From an uncultured Prevotellaceae bacterium (GTDB lineage Bacteria; Bacteroidota; Bacteroidia; Bacteroidales; Bacteroidaceae): a DNA stretch of 45,496 nucleotides. This document shows, one piece after another, positions 34,819 to 42,934 of this stretch. Every line of letters starts with the position of its first letter. The stretch's first letter is position 1. The position numbers were made by a program, and so were the translations under genes. The stretch covers positions 1 through 45,496 of the forward strand of contig CACZCT010000009.1 of assembly GCA_902779745.1 (NCBI GenBank), written 5' to 3'. The notes beneath the pieces are model-generated. The model was given only the letters and a program-made list of their open reading frames with translations. It had not been told where the DNA came from and did no database searches.

Positions 34819-35487
34819 ATGCAAGGAAAGGAAATATATACGGCTGCGCAATTGATGGAGTATATCCAGCAAATAGGTTTTTTGCCTTTGTTGGATAGTG
34901 GGATTAACGGCTATTCTGCAGAGGATATTGTGGCTGAGGATTGCCGTTATATACTGCTTCCTGATGGTGGATGGGACTGGTCGCTGTGGAAATGGAAAGG
35001 ACCAATCGTCACAGAAGGCAATTGTGTCTATGGCAAGTTCTTCGCAGGAAAGGCAGGTTTCATCAGTAAACAGTGGTGGGGAGACTTCTGTAACTACCGC
35101 CGCAGTACGCATCCTGTTCCACAAGAAGGAACGATAGAGGATGCTATCCTGATGACACTCCGCGAACATGGAAGTCTGATAACAAGAGAACTACGTGCCG
35201 CCTGTGGCTTTACAGGTCCAAAGATGCGCAGCAGGTTCGACAACTATGTCACCCGATTGCAGATGGGATGCCATATTGTCACAGAGGATTTCGTCTATCC
35301 AAGAGACAAGCGCAACAGGGAATATGGCTGGGGATGGTCACTGTTAACCACCCCGGAGCGTCTTTATGGCAATATGGCTTGTCATGCAGACTATTCGCCA
35401 GAAGAATCCTTTGAGCGCCTCTTTGCTCATTTCAAGAAGATCCTTCCTGCGGCAACAGAACAACAAATACTAAAACTCATCAAGTAG
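34819..35487 (+). CDS. AlkZ/YcaQ-related winged-helix protein
   Basis: A 222-residue soluble protein. KFFAGKAGFISKQWWGDFCNYRR, then a helix-turn-helix-like section (GSLITRELRAACGFTGPKMR, about residues 113-132) and RFDNYVTRLQMGCHIVTEDF, followed by EYGWGWSLLTTPERLYG, resemble the winged-helix segment of YcaQ/AlkZ-type DNA glycosylases. It is about half the length of true AlkZ, and I cannot identify the QxQ or QxD catalytic motif, so glycosylase activity is uncertain. It has its own promoter and is divergent from the DUF2461 operon. Confidence 0.65.
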   Translation: MQGKEIYTAAQLMEYIQQIGFLPLLDSGINGYSAEDIVAEDCRYILLPDGGWDWSLWKWKGPIVTEGNCVYGKFFAGKAGFISKQWWGDFCNYRRSTHPVPQEGTIEDAILMTLREHGSLITRELRAACGFTGPKMRSRFDNYVTRLQMGCHIVTEDFVYPRDKRNREYGWGWSLLTTPERLYGNMACHADYSPEESFERLFAHFKKILPAATEQQILKLIK

Positions 35488-35541
35488 TCCCTACCCTATG
35501 TAAGAGCAATATATTAAATTTCACTATAACAATATACGATT

Positions 35542-36477
35542 ATGAAGAAGCTGTCTGTACCTTATGTGGCTCACGCTACTCCGATAATGCTGGCTTGTAC
35601 ATTTCTTTGTGTGATACATGCATGTGCTCAAGTTCCATCAAATGAAATCGTTGCTGAAGAGGAAACCCCTGTAAGAGTCTCTGATTCGTATAGTTTTACA
35701 GAAGGACCTGCGGCAGACGCAAAGGGTGATGTCTACTTTACAGACCAGCCCAACAACAAGATTTACCATTGGGACTGCGAATCTGGAAAGATAACACTGT
35801 TTACCGATCAGAGCGGTCGCTCTAATGGGATGTACTTTGATGCCCAAGGCAATTTGACAGCTTGCGCAGACATGGACAATCAACTATGGTCTTTCGACAT
35901 GAAAGGTCATTCCAAGATACTGATAACCGACTATCGCGAAAAATTGCTGAACGGTCCTAACGATGTGTGGATATCGAAGGATGGAGGTTATTATCTGACT
36001 GACCCTTATTTCAAGAGAGACTATTGGACGCGCAGCCCAGAGCGTCAGCAGTCTGTAGAAGGCTTGTATTATCTTGCTCCGGGAGGTAAACAACTGATCA
36101 TGCTTGACTCCACGCTTAACCAACCCAATGGTCTTGTCGGAACGCCCGACGGGAAACATCTGTATGTTGCAGAGGCAAAGGCCAACAGAATCCTGAGATA
36201 TGACATTCAACCAAACGGCTACCTGTCTAACCGACAGGTGTTTGCCAATATGGGCTCGGACGGGATGACGATAGACGACAGAGGAAACATCTATCTTACT
36301 GGAAATGGTGTGACCGTATTCGATAAGGATGGCAATAAGATAGCCCATTTCCCCATTCCTGAGGACTGGACATCAAACGTATGTTTTGGTGGGAAAGAAC
36401 GTAATATCCTGTTTATTACTGCATCAAAATCCGTTTATACCTTGAAAATGCTTGTCCATGGAGTATCATCATATTGA
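35542..36477 (+). CDS. SMP-30/gluconolactonase-type secreted beta-propeller
   Basis: A 311-residue exported protein of the SMP-30/gluconolactonase/LRE family, calcium-dependent lactonases. Residues 1-30 are a signal peptide with a Cys at 28 (IHAC), a weak lipobox. The metal ligands of the family are visible: E54 in FTEGPA, N in LNGPNDVWIS, N in LNQPNGLVG and D in GSDGMTIDDRGNIYLT. It is likely periplasmic or lipid-anchored and may hydrolyse sugar lactones. The 54-bp upstream spacer shows no clear promoter, so it may be read from the preceding gene. Confidence 0.9.
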   Translation: MKKLSVPYVAHATPIMLACTFLCVIHACAQVPSNEIVAEEETPVRVSDSYSFTEGPAADAKGDVYFTDQPNNKIYHWDCESGKITLFTDQSGRSNGMYFDAQGNLTACADMDNQLWSFDMKGHSKILITDYREKLLNGPNDVWISKDGGYYLTDPYFKRDYWTRSPERQQSVEGLYYLAPGGKQLIMLDSTLNQPNGLVGTPDGKHLYVAEAKANRILRYDIQPNGYLSNRQVFANMGSDGMTIDDRGNIYLTGNGVTVFDKDGNKIAHFPIPEDWTSNVCFGGKERNILFITASKSVYTLKMLVHGVSSY

Positions 36478-36520
36478 CTCTCCTTTTCGGATATGATGTC
36501 AAGTACCAATCTCTTCTTTT

Positions 36521-37687
36521 TTATCGGAATAGATACTGCGCGAATTCATGCAGTGACTTACGCCATACTTGCCATTCATGGTCGCCTGGGTAGGAGTTGA
36601 ACTTCACTTCCACACCGCCTTCTCGCATCTTCTTCACGATGTTGCGCGTGTATTCTATGCGTGGGTCCTGCTCGCCACAACTCACAAAGAATACGTCGAA
36701 CTGCTGGTTGAACGTTTTGGTATCCGTTAGCATACCAGGCACCTCCTTCTCCAAATCGAAGTTCGAGGCTCCTTGAATACCTCCGAACATACCCGTTGAG
36801 AACACGCCTATGCTGGCAAACACCTCTGGGTCGCGCAGTCCGATATAGAACGATTGCCCGCCACCCATCGAGAGACCACACATCGCACGACTCTTACGAT
36901 CCTTTTTCACACGATAAGTCTTCTCTACAAACGGGATGATATTGTCTATCATCTCTGAACGGAATGACTGCATACCCTGCCAGCTGTAACCACCGCCAAA
37001 ACCACCGTTGTGTGCATGCACATTGCTGTTCGAGCTGACGACAATCATTGGCACCGCCTTGCCAGCAGCTATTAGGTTATCCATAATCTGTGCTGTACGT
37101 CCCTGTTCCATCCATCCGCGATGGTCTTCACCACCTCCATGTTGGATATATACTACTGGATACGTCTCCTTGTTCTCGTTATAACCTGCAGGCGTATAAA
37201 TCAGCAAGGGACGCCAAGCCTCATCCACCTTCGAATAGTAGTGAATGGTATGCACTTCACCATGAGGCACATCATGTACTTCGAAGTCATCCATGCCCTC
37301 CTCTGGAATCTCGATGGCGCTCGACCAACGGCTACAGCCATAGAACGACTGACTGGCAGGATCAGCTACTGACACGCCGTCCACTATCAGGAAATAATAG
37401 TGGAAGCCAGGTACTTGCGGCTTTGTCGTCACTGTCCAAATGCCATCCTCGCCTTTCGTCATGTCATACTTCGTACTGCATAAGTCTATCTGCACCAATT
37501 GAGCCTGTGGTGCCTGTACACTGAACATCACACTATTATCCTTAAGAACACGTGGAAACCCATTGCGATTGATATTAGTTACTGGAGAGTACGACCCTTC
37601 TGGCATCGGTTCACTACTGAATCCCTGCGCTACCACTTGCGTGCAGCAAACGACCATCAACAGCATGGTCATCATCTTCTTCTTCAT
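36521..37687 (-). CDS. secreted CE1-type esterase with N-terminal E-set (CBM48-like) domain
   Basis: A 388-residue exported hydrolase. Signal peptide MKKKMMTMLLMVVCCTQVVAQ. Residues about 45-120 form an immunoglobulin-like E-set (VMFSVQAPQAQLVQIDL). The C-terminal alpha/beta hydrolase has YPVVYIQHGGGEDHRGW, the nucleophile S273 in GLSMGGGQS, an acid region (CGEQDPR) and a catalytic His in PGDHEWQVWR. This is the layout of feruloyl/acetyl xylan esterases in Bacteroidetes. The start at 37687 gives the signal peptide; the open frame upstream lacks one. It is the last gene of the glucan cluster, 77 bp after the RsbW-like gene. Confidence 0.9.
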   Translation of the reverse strand: MKKKMMTMLLMVVCCTQVVAQGFSSEPMPEGSYSPVTNINRNGFPRVLKDNSVMFSVQAPQAQLVQIDLCSTKYDMTKGEDGIWTVTTKPQVPGFHYYFLIVDGVSVADPASQSFYGCSRWSSAIEIPEEGMDDFEVHDVPHGEVHTIHYYSKVDEAWRPLLIYTPAGYNENKETYPVVYIQHGGGEDHRGWMEQGRTAQIMDNLIAAGKAVPMIVVSSNSNVHAHNGGFGGGYSWQGMQSFRSEMIDNIIPFVEKTYRVKKDRKSRAMCGLSMGGGQSFYIGLRDPEVFASIGVFSTGMFGGIQGASNFDLEKEVPGMLTDTKTFNQQFDVFFVSCGEQDPRIEYTRNIVKKMREGGVEVKFNSYPGDHEWQVWRKSLHEFAQYLFR

Positions 37688-37764
37688 AGGATTTATTGTC
37701 TTATGTTTCTTTGTTACAAAAACACCACCACAACAAGATGTCGGAATATAACATAGAAGGCATT

Positions 37765-38181
37765 TCATGGCCTTGTTGATATTACTTTTTCGATAGTCAG
37801 AACATTCTTATTATCCACGTAAGCATAACGGGCGTCATCCATCTTTTTGATGACGAGAAAGATACCAAGTCCGCCGATACGACGTAGTTTCCACGACAGA
37901 GTAGTGTCTGGCTTTTTCTGTTCCAATGGATTGAAAGGTACTCCCCCATCCTCGAAACGGATGATAACGCGGCTGTTCTTCTTTTCTATTTCAACATTCA
38001 GATAGTCTACGGTCCCTTCTGGATAGGCATATGATGTCACATTCATGACTATTTCCTCACATACCAAACGGAGAAGCATGCCATCCTTCAGACTGCATGA
38101 GGAGATCTCGGGAGTCTGAAGGATGGCTTTGAGTATTTCGCGAGCCTTCCCTTTGATGGGCTGGAAGTGTAGTTCGCTCAT
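37765..38181 (-). CDS. RsbW-like serine kinase/ATPase (anti-sigma regulatory factor family)
   Basis: A 138-residue single-domain GHKL ATPase of the HATPase_c_2 type. The N box is RLVCEEIVMNVTSYAY (E42, E43, N47), the G1 box FEDGGVPFNP and the G2 box GGLGIFLVIKKMDD. These are the motifs of RsbW/SpoIIAB kinases, which phosphorylate STAS partners and bind a target protein in a phosphorylation-dependent switch. Bacteroidetes lack sigma-B, so the target is unknown. Its ATG overlaps the glgX stop (ATGA, 38178-38181), which places it in the glgX operon, and a STAS gene lies just upstream of glgX. Confidence 0.92.
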   Translation of the reverse strand: MSELHFQPIKGKAREILKAILQTPEISSCSLKDGMLLRLVCEEIVMNVTSYAYPEGTVDYLNVEIEKKNSRVIIRFEDGGVPFNPLEQKKPDTTLSWKLRRIGGLGIFLVIKKMDDARYAYVDNKNVLTIEKVISTRP

Positions 38182-40289
38182 GATTTGTTTTTTCCCACTA
38201 AGATGATGATGGAGCGTGGACCTACCAACACTTCATGCTGGTTTTCAATGACGGGCTCTTTCCCAGATTCAAAGATGTCATCGGGAGCCGCCATTCCAGT
38301 ATTGGCAAAAATGTGCCAGGTCATGTCCTCAGGCAACTGAGGCAGCTCAAATCCGTGCATCTCCCAGTGCATGTTCATGGCGACATAGATGAAATCGTCA
38401 TCGGCATATTGTCCGTTCAGCATAAAAGCAGCTGTGAGGTTGTTGAAACCGTTTTCGGGTTGCCAAGCCTTCACGCCGTGCCATGAGAAGTCAGGCCAAC
38501 CAAGGTTACGATAGTCGCTTTGATAGAGATGTTCCTCATAGCGCAGCACCCTATGCAGTCGGCGGAATTTTATCATCTGCTTGAAATAGTGGAATATGTC
38601 GGCATTCTTCTCCAGGTTGTTCCAATCGAGCCACGCAATCTCATTATCCTGACAATAGGCGTTGTTATTGCCTTGCTGGGAGTTACCCATCTCATCACCC
38701 GAGAGTACCATAGGGATACCCTGACTGACCATTAGTAGCGTGACGGCATTCTTCACTTGTCGGTGGCGAAGGCTGTTGACGGCAGGATCGTCACAATCTC
38801 CTTCCCAGCCACAGTTCCAGCTGTTGTTGTGGTTCTCGCCATCGCGGTTGTCTTCACCATTGGCCTCATTATGCTTGTCGTTATACGACACAAGATCCAT
38901 GAGCGTAAAGCCGTCATGGGCGGTGACGAAGTTGACACTCGCCTTGATGCCGCGTCCCTGCAAGGCGTAGAGGTCGGGGGAACCGATGATGCGTTCCTTC
39001 ACGTCGGCGAGCACCTGTTCATCGCTTTTCAGGAAGCGTCGGATGCTGTCACGGAACTTACCGTTCCACTCTGCCCAGCGTCCCCACGAAGGAAATGAGC
39101 CCACCTGATAGAGTCCGCCTGCATCCCATGCCTCGGCTATCAATTTTGTCTTACCGAGAATCGGATCGTGTGCCAGTGATTCGAGCAACGGAGGGTTCGA
39201 CATAGGATTACCGTTCTGGTCGCGACCGAGAATAGCAGCGAGATCGAAACGGAAGCCGTCTATATGGTAGTCTGTGACCCAGTAGCGCAGGCTCTCGACA
39301 ATCATATCGCGCACATTGGGGTTGTTGCAGTTCAGCGTATTACCGCAGCCGCTGAAGTTGAAATACGAGCCCTCTGGGGTGAGCATGTAATAGGTCTTGT
39401 TGTCGATGCCGCGATATGATATATACGGACCACGCTGGTCGCCTTCAGCAGTGTGGTTGAACACCACATCGAGAATGACCTCGATGCCGTTGGCATGGAG
39501 TTGCTTCACCAGATTCTTCAACTCATCCACCTGCATGCTAAACCGTCCTGACGAGGCGTAGGCAGCTTTGGGTGCAAAGAATCCAACGTTGCTGTAGCCC
39601 CATAGGTTATAGAGCGGATGTCCATCTACAGGTGAAGACCTGAAGTTTTCGAACTCATCGAACTCATGGATAGGCATCAGTTCCACACAGTTAACTCCTA
39701 GTTCCAAGAGGTAGGGTATTTTCTCGACGATGCCTGCAAACGTTCCTCTGTGCTTCACGCTGGAGGCTGCACCGCATGTAAAATTTCGCACATGCATCTC
39801 ATAGATGATGAGGTTATTGACTGGTGTTTCCAATGGCAGGTCATTCTCCCAGTCGAAATCGTCGAAGACCACACGTGAACGGTATTGGTAAAGACTATCC
39901 CAATTGGGCTGCTGTCCCCACACATCACGACCCACTATCAGTTTCGCATAGGGGTCGAGCAGGATTTTCGACTTATCGAAGCGATGCCCCTCTTCTGGTT
40001 GGAAGGGACCGTCCATCCTGTAGCCATATTCTATGTTCTCATAATCCAGATCGAAGACCATCATCGAGAACACATTGCCCAGTCTGAACTCCTTGAAGAA
40101 GGGAATTTCGATAAACGGTTTCTCTTCGCGGTTGTGGAAGAGCACCAACGTACAGTCGGTGGCATAGCGGGAATATACTGAAAAGTTAACCGCGTTGCCA
40201 ATAAGCGTTGCCCCAAACGGATAGGGCCTGCCGGTGCGTAACTTCAATCCCTGATATTCATGGGTAGGAAACAAATCGACTCTATGCAT
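38178..40289 (-). CDS. glgX: glycogen debranching enzyme (isoamylase type, GH13)
   Basis: A 703-residue GH13 enzyme that hydrolyses alpha-1,6 branches of glycogen or limit dextrin. The N-terminal CBM48 domain starts at GRPYPFGATLIGNAVNFSVY. The catalytic barrel carries ILDVVFNHTAEGD, the nucleophile D349 (DGFRFDLAAI), acid/base E386 (LIAEAWDAGG) and FVTAHDGFTLMDLVSYNDKH with the transition-state Asp. The C-terminal beta domain ends in RSIIILVGK. The gene starts 13 bp after the STAS gene and overlaps the RsbW-like gene, so glucan debranching and partner-switch proteins are produced together. Confidence 0.96.
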   Translation of the reverse strand: MHRVDLFPTHEYQGLKLRTGRPYPFGATLIGNAVNFSVYSRYATDCTLVLFHNREEKPFIEIPFFKEFRLGNVFSMMVFDLDYENIEYGYRMDGPFQPEEGHRFDKSKILLDPYAKLIVGRDVWGQQPNWDSLYQYRSRVVFDDFDWENDLPLETPVNNLIIYEMHVRNFTCGAASSVKHRGTFAGIVEKIPYLLELGVNCVELMPIHEFDEFENFRSSPVDGHPLYNLWGYSNVGFFAPKAAYASSGRFSMQVDELKNLVKQLHANGIEVILDVVFNHTAEGDQRGPYISYRGIDNKTYYMLTPEGSYFNFSGCGNTLNCNNPNVRDMIVESLRYWVTDYHIDGFRFDLAAILGRDQNGNPMSNPPLLESLAHDPILGKTKLIAEAWDAGGLYQVGSFPSWGRWAEWNGKFRDSIRRFLKSDEQVLADVKERIIGSPDLYALQGRGIKASVNFVTAHDGFTLMDLVSYNDKHNEANGEDNRDGENHNNSWNCGWEGDCDDPAVNSLRHRQVKNAVTLLMVSQGIPMVLSGDEMGNSQQGNNNAYCQDNEIAWLDWNNLEKNADIFHYFKQMIKFRRLHRVLRYEEHLYQSDYRNLGWPDFSWHGVKAWQPENGFNNLTAAFMLNGQYADDDFIYVAMNMHWEMHGFELPQLPEDMTWHIFANTGMAAPDDIFESGKEPVIENQHEVLVGPRSIIILVGKNKS

Positions 40290-40302
40290 TGCTTTTACTT
40301 TT

Positions 40303-40614
40303 TTACCCTTTTACCTCCTCCAGGCATTCTTCTATGGTGTTGAAAGAATCGAAGAAACCGTTAAATCCTGTGACAACCATGACGTCATTGACCTCGGCGC
40401 TCACGCCAACCAAGTAGACCTTCAGTCCCTTGGACGCTGCCACCTTCTTGGTATAAAGCAAAACGCGCAAGCCCGTACTGGAAACGTATGTACAGGCAGT
40501 CATATCAAGCACCGCACTGCAGCCTTTCTCCAGAATGGCAAGAATGCCATCCTGTACTTCCTGATAGTTGAAAGAGTCCAGCTCTTCACCTAATTTGTAA
40601 CTTTCTATATTCAT
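40303..40614 (-). CDS. STAS-domain anti-sigma factor antagonist-like protein
   Basis: A 103-residue single STAS domain of the RsbV/SpoIIAA kind. AVLDMTACTYVSSTGLRVLL is the diagnostic strand-turn-helix, with S46 at the position of the phosphorylated Ser of RsbV (SSTGL versus DSTGL). An RsbW-like kinase gene lies downstream on the same strand, past glgX, and is the likely partner. I chose ATG 40614; the open frame extends nine codons further up but those (KNCKIKIA) do not resemble the STAS start. It is followed 13 bp later by glgX. A remnant of a phosphatase gene lies just upstream. Confidence 0.9.
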   Translation of the reverse strand: MNIESYKLGEELDSFNYQEVQDGILAILEKGCSAVLDMTACTYVSSTGLRVLLYTKKVAASKGLKVYLVGVSAEVNDVMVVTGFNGFFDSFNTIEECLEEVKG

Positions 40615-40637
40615 CGCTATTTTAATTTTACAATTCT

Positions 40638-40709
40638 TCAATGTATCTGATGGTCAAACATGGTGAGGTCGTCGCTTTGGGGAGCATCATATACAAACTG
40701 ACACACCGC
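40638..40709 (-). pseudogene. 3' remnant of a SpoIIE/RsbU-type PP2C phosphatase gene
   Basis: In the 107-bp spacer between the amylase and the STAS gene, one minus-strand frame after a TAA reads AVCQFVYDAPQSDDLTM and then FDHQIH to a TGA at 40638. The pattern F(V/x)xDAPQSDD(I/L)TM is the conserved C-terminal end of PP2C phosphatases of the SpoIIE/RsbU class, with the metal-binding Asp pair. No start codon or catalytic N-terminal part is present, so this looks like the tail of a deleted gene. It lies next to its expected partners (STAS and RsbW-like). This is an eye-made match of 17 residues and needs a search. Confidence 0.55.
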
Positions 40710-40721
40710 TTAGATTATCTC

Positions 40722-41876
40722 TTACCTGACCCTTACCATTTGCCGCTTAGACCAATCCATGCAACAGCGCACACGGAGGTCGGCATATGGTTCCGCATTG
40801 AAAATGGTGGACTTGATGGTCATCAACTGCTCCGTTCCATAGAGAAAAGAGAACGGTCTGGACAACTCCATCGTCAGATCAATGGCTTCTTGCAACAAGG
40901 TCACATCGTCATGACAGTCGAACATGAACCTGTCGGTATCGTGATTGTCCAGGAACAGGACCAGTTTGAAGTCAGCAGGATACTTGTTGAAGTGGTCTGT
41001 TATCTTACTTCGTAGATTCTGATTTCCCTTGATGCGTCCGCCTGCATGGATTTCCTCCAAGAGGATGTCGCGATAGGCAAAATCCAAGACACCATCCAGT
41101 GTACCCACATAGTCAGCCTGTAGGGCGTTCTGGTTAAACGGCTTGGTTTCTTGTGCCAGAAACTCGTCCAACCTGTCCTCTGTCTTGAAATACAACTGAC
41201 CAGCCAACTGCGGACCAATACCCTGTGCCCATACCTCACCAAACACCATGATATCGTTGCGAATGGCATGCATACTTTCACGAAAACTTTTCAGAAAACT
41301 GAACGGCTGTCCCAGCGCATGGTCGATACGGAAAGCATCCACACCCATATGTGCCAGCCGCTCTGCCTTGTCAATCATGAAACGAACTACTTCGGGATTC
41401 GTCAGATTGAACTTGGGAAGGTCACCAAAGCCCAGAAACGAGACAAACTCGTCGCTACCCTCTTTTGGAAAGAAGAACCAGTCGCGGTGCTTGCCACCGT
41501 TCTTAAGTAATGACTCCTCAAAGAGCGGAGCCTGATACCAGCAATGGTTGGGCACAAAGTCGCATATAATCTTCAGTCCCTTGTCATGAGCCTGATCGAG
41601 AAGCTGCTGATAGTCCTCCCAAGTGCCGAAGTGTGGATCCACCTCATCATAATTCAAGGTATGGTATCCATGATAGTTTTGTGTCTTGTATATGGGTGAG
41701 AGCATGATAGCAGTAAAGCCAAGGTCCTTGATGTAGTCAAGTTTGTCTATGACTCCTTGCAGGTTACCCCCACAAAATTCATTCACACTGACTGGCGGAA
41801 CCTGCCAACCTCCATTAAATCTGTCAATCAGCAGATGATAGATTCGGATATTATCAAACCATAGCGTTTTATTCAT
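40722..41876 (-). CDS. alpha-amylase family GH13 hydrolase, probably C-terminally truncated
   Basis: A 384-residue GH13 protein without a signal peptide, so cytoplasmic. YHLLIDRFNGG start, ICDFVPNHCWYQ (region I), nucleophile D185 in DAFRIDHALG (region II), acid/base E214 in VFGEVWAQG (region III) and FLDNHDTDRF (region IV) are all intact. After the usual AEPYADLRVRCCMDW segment the protein ends in SKRQMVRVR. Family members normally continue into a further 50-70-residue tail and beta domain, which is missing, and the next bases carry a phosphatase-gene remnant. The catalytic barrel is nearly complete, so activity is possible but stability uncertain. It is the first gene of the glucan/partner-switch cluster. 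Confidence 0.85.
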   Translation of the reverse strand: MNKTLWFDNIRIYHLLIDRFNGGWQVPPVSVNEFCGGNLQGVIDKLDYIKDLGFTAIMLSPIYKTQNYHGYHTLNYDEVDPHFGTWEDYQQLLDQAHDKGLKIICDFVPNHCWYQAPLFEESLLKNGGKHRDWFFFPKEGSDEFVSFLGFGDLPKFNLTNPEVVRFMIDKAERLAHMGVDAFRIDHALGQPFSFLKSFRESMHAIRNDIMVFGEVWAQGIGPQLAGQLYFKTEDRLDEFLAQETKPFNQNALQADYVGTLDGVLDFAYRDILLEEIHAGGRIKGNQNLRSKITDHFNKYPADFKLVLFLDNHDTDRFMFDCHDDVTLLQEAIDLTMELSRPFSFLYGTEQLMTIKSTIFNAEPYADLRVRCCMDWSKRQMVRVR

Positions 41877-41910
41877 ATTTTGAACATTATTAAATTATAT
41901 TTTATATACT

Positions 41911-41941
41911 AAAGGGATGCGTCTTTAGAACGCATCCCTTT
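41911..41941. terminator. terminator hairpin after the ATP synthase operon
   Basis: An 11-bp perfect stem (41911-41921 with 41931-41941) with a 9-nt loop, 18 bp after the atpG stop. The T run on the minus strand is short (TTT), so termination strength is uncertain. Confidence 0.7.
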
Positions 41942-41959
41942 GATATAATCCAGACAAGA

Positions 41960-42928
41960 CTAATTGTTGACGCTACCACCAACGATGTCAAGCAGTTCAC
42001 TGGTAATCGCTTGCTGACGACTCTTGTTGTACTGCAAGTTAAGCTGGCGTAGTAACTCATCAGCATTATCCGTAGCCGTCTGCATCGCCACCATACGGGC
42101 GGCATGCTCGGAAGCGACACTATCCAACAAGGCGGTATAAAGCATCAGATGCGCCATCTTCGGAAGGAGTTCCGTGAGCACGGTATCCATGTCAGGCTCC
42201 ACGATGAAGTTATCATTCAGCGGAGCAACCTCACCTTCCTTGACGACCTTCTTGCGACGGTTCTTCTTCAGGTAATCCTGCGCCTTCTTGGTGACAATAT
42301 TTGTCGTAAGGTCACGCTCATGGTCACGCTCCAACTCACTCTCCAAGTCTATCGGCAGGAAAGTCTTGGTGGTGAGGATCTGTGAGCCTGCGCTTTTGAA
42401 ATGATGATAGATGAGTTCTACCTTGTCCACCTCGCCATCCGCAAAGCGTCGTCCCAGATCCATGGCAAGCTCTATGCATTGCTGGACATTGGGATGATCA
42501 ATCAGCTCAGCATAGTTGCCCATGACATTATATCCCAGTTTTTGTGCCTTCTCCGCCACCTTACGACCAATAGGATAAACATCAATATTCTCAAGACCTA
42601 TCTCTTGAGCCAATGCATCAACGCCGTGCTGCATCAGCCTGATAATGTTAGCGTTAAAGCCACCACACAGAGATGAGTTGCTGGAGAATATCACCAAGGC
42701 CACACGCTTGACAGGACGCTCCTGGTCAAAGATAGTCTGTGCCTCTGCCTCAGCGGCAAGGAATGACTTCAGGATATGCTCCAACATGGTCTCATAGGGC
42801 AGCATATTCTGGATGGCTACCTGTGCATGATGGAGTTTTGACGAAGCCACCATCTTCATGGCACTCGTAATCTTACGGGTGCTCTGAACACTGGCTATAC
42901 GTCCTTTGATTTCCTTCAGACTGGGCAT
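41960..42928 (-). CDS. atpG: ATP synthase F1 gamma subunit
   Basis: A 322-residue gamma subunit, the central rotating stalk. The N-terminal SLKEIKGRIASVQSTRKIT and C-terminal ELLRQLNLQYNKSRQQAITSE helices that form the coiled shaft are clear, as is SSNSSLCGGFNANI in the middle. Other bacterial gamma subunits are about 285-290 residues; the extra length is a basic insertion near residues 205-225 (KKAQDYLKKNRRKKVVKEG), as in other Bacteroidetes. It starts 6 bp after atpA and is the last gene of the operon. Confidence 0.96.
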   Translation of the reverse strand: MPSLKEIKGRIASVQSTRKITSAMKMVASSKLHHAQVAIQNMLPYETMLEHILKSFLAAEAEAQTIFDQERPVKRVALVIFSSNSSLCGGFNANIIRLMQHGVDALAQEIGLENIDVYPIGRKVAEKAQKLGYNVMGNYAELIDHPNVQQCIELAMDLGRRFADGEVDKVELIYHHFKSAGSQILTTKTFLPIDLESELERDHERDLTTNIVTKKAQDYLKKNRRKKVVKEGEVAPLNDNFIVEPDMDTVLTELLPKMAHLMLYTALLDSVASEHAARMVAMQTATDNADELLRQLNLQYNKSRQQAITSELLDIVGGSVNN

Positions 42929-42934
42929 AGGCTA

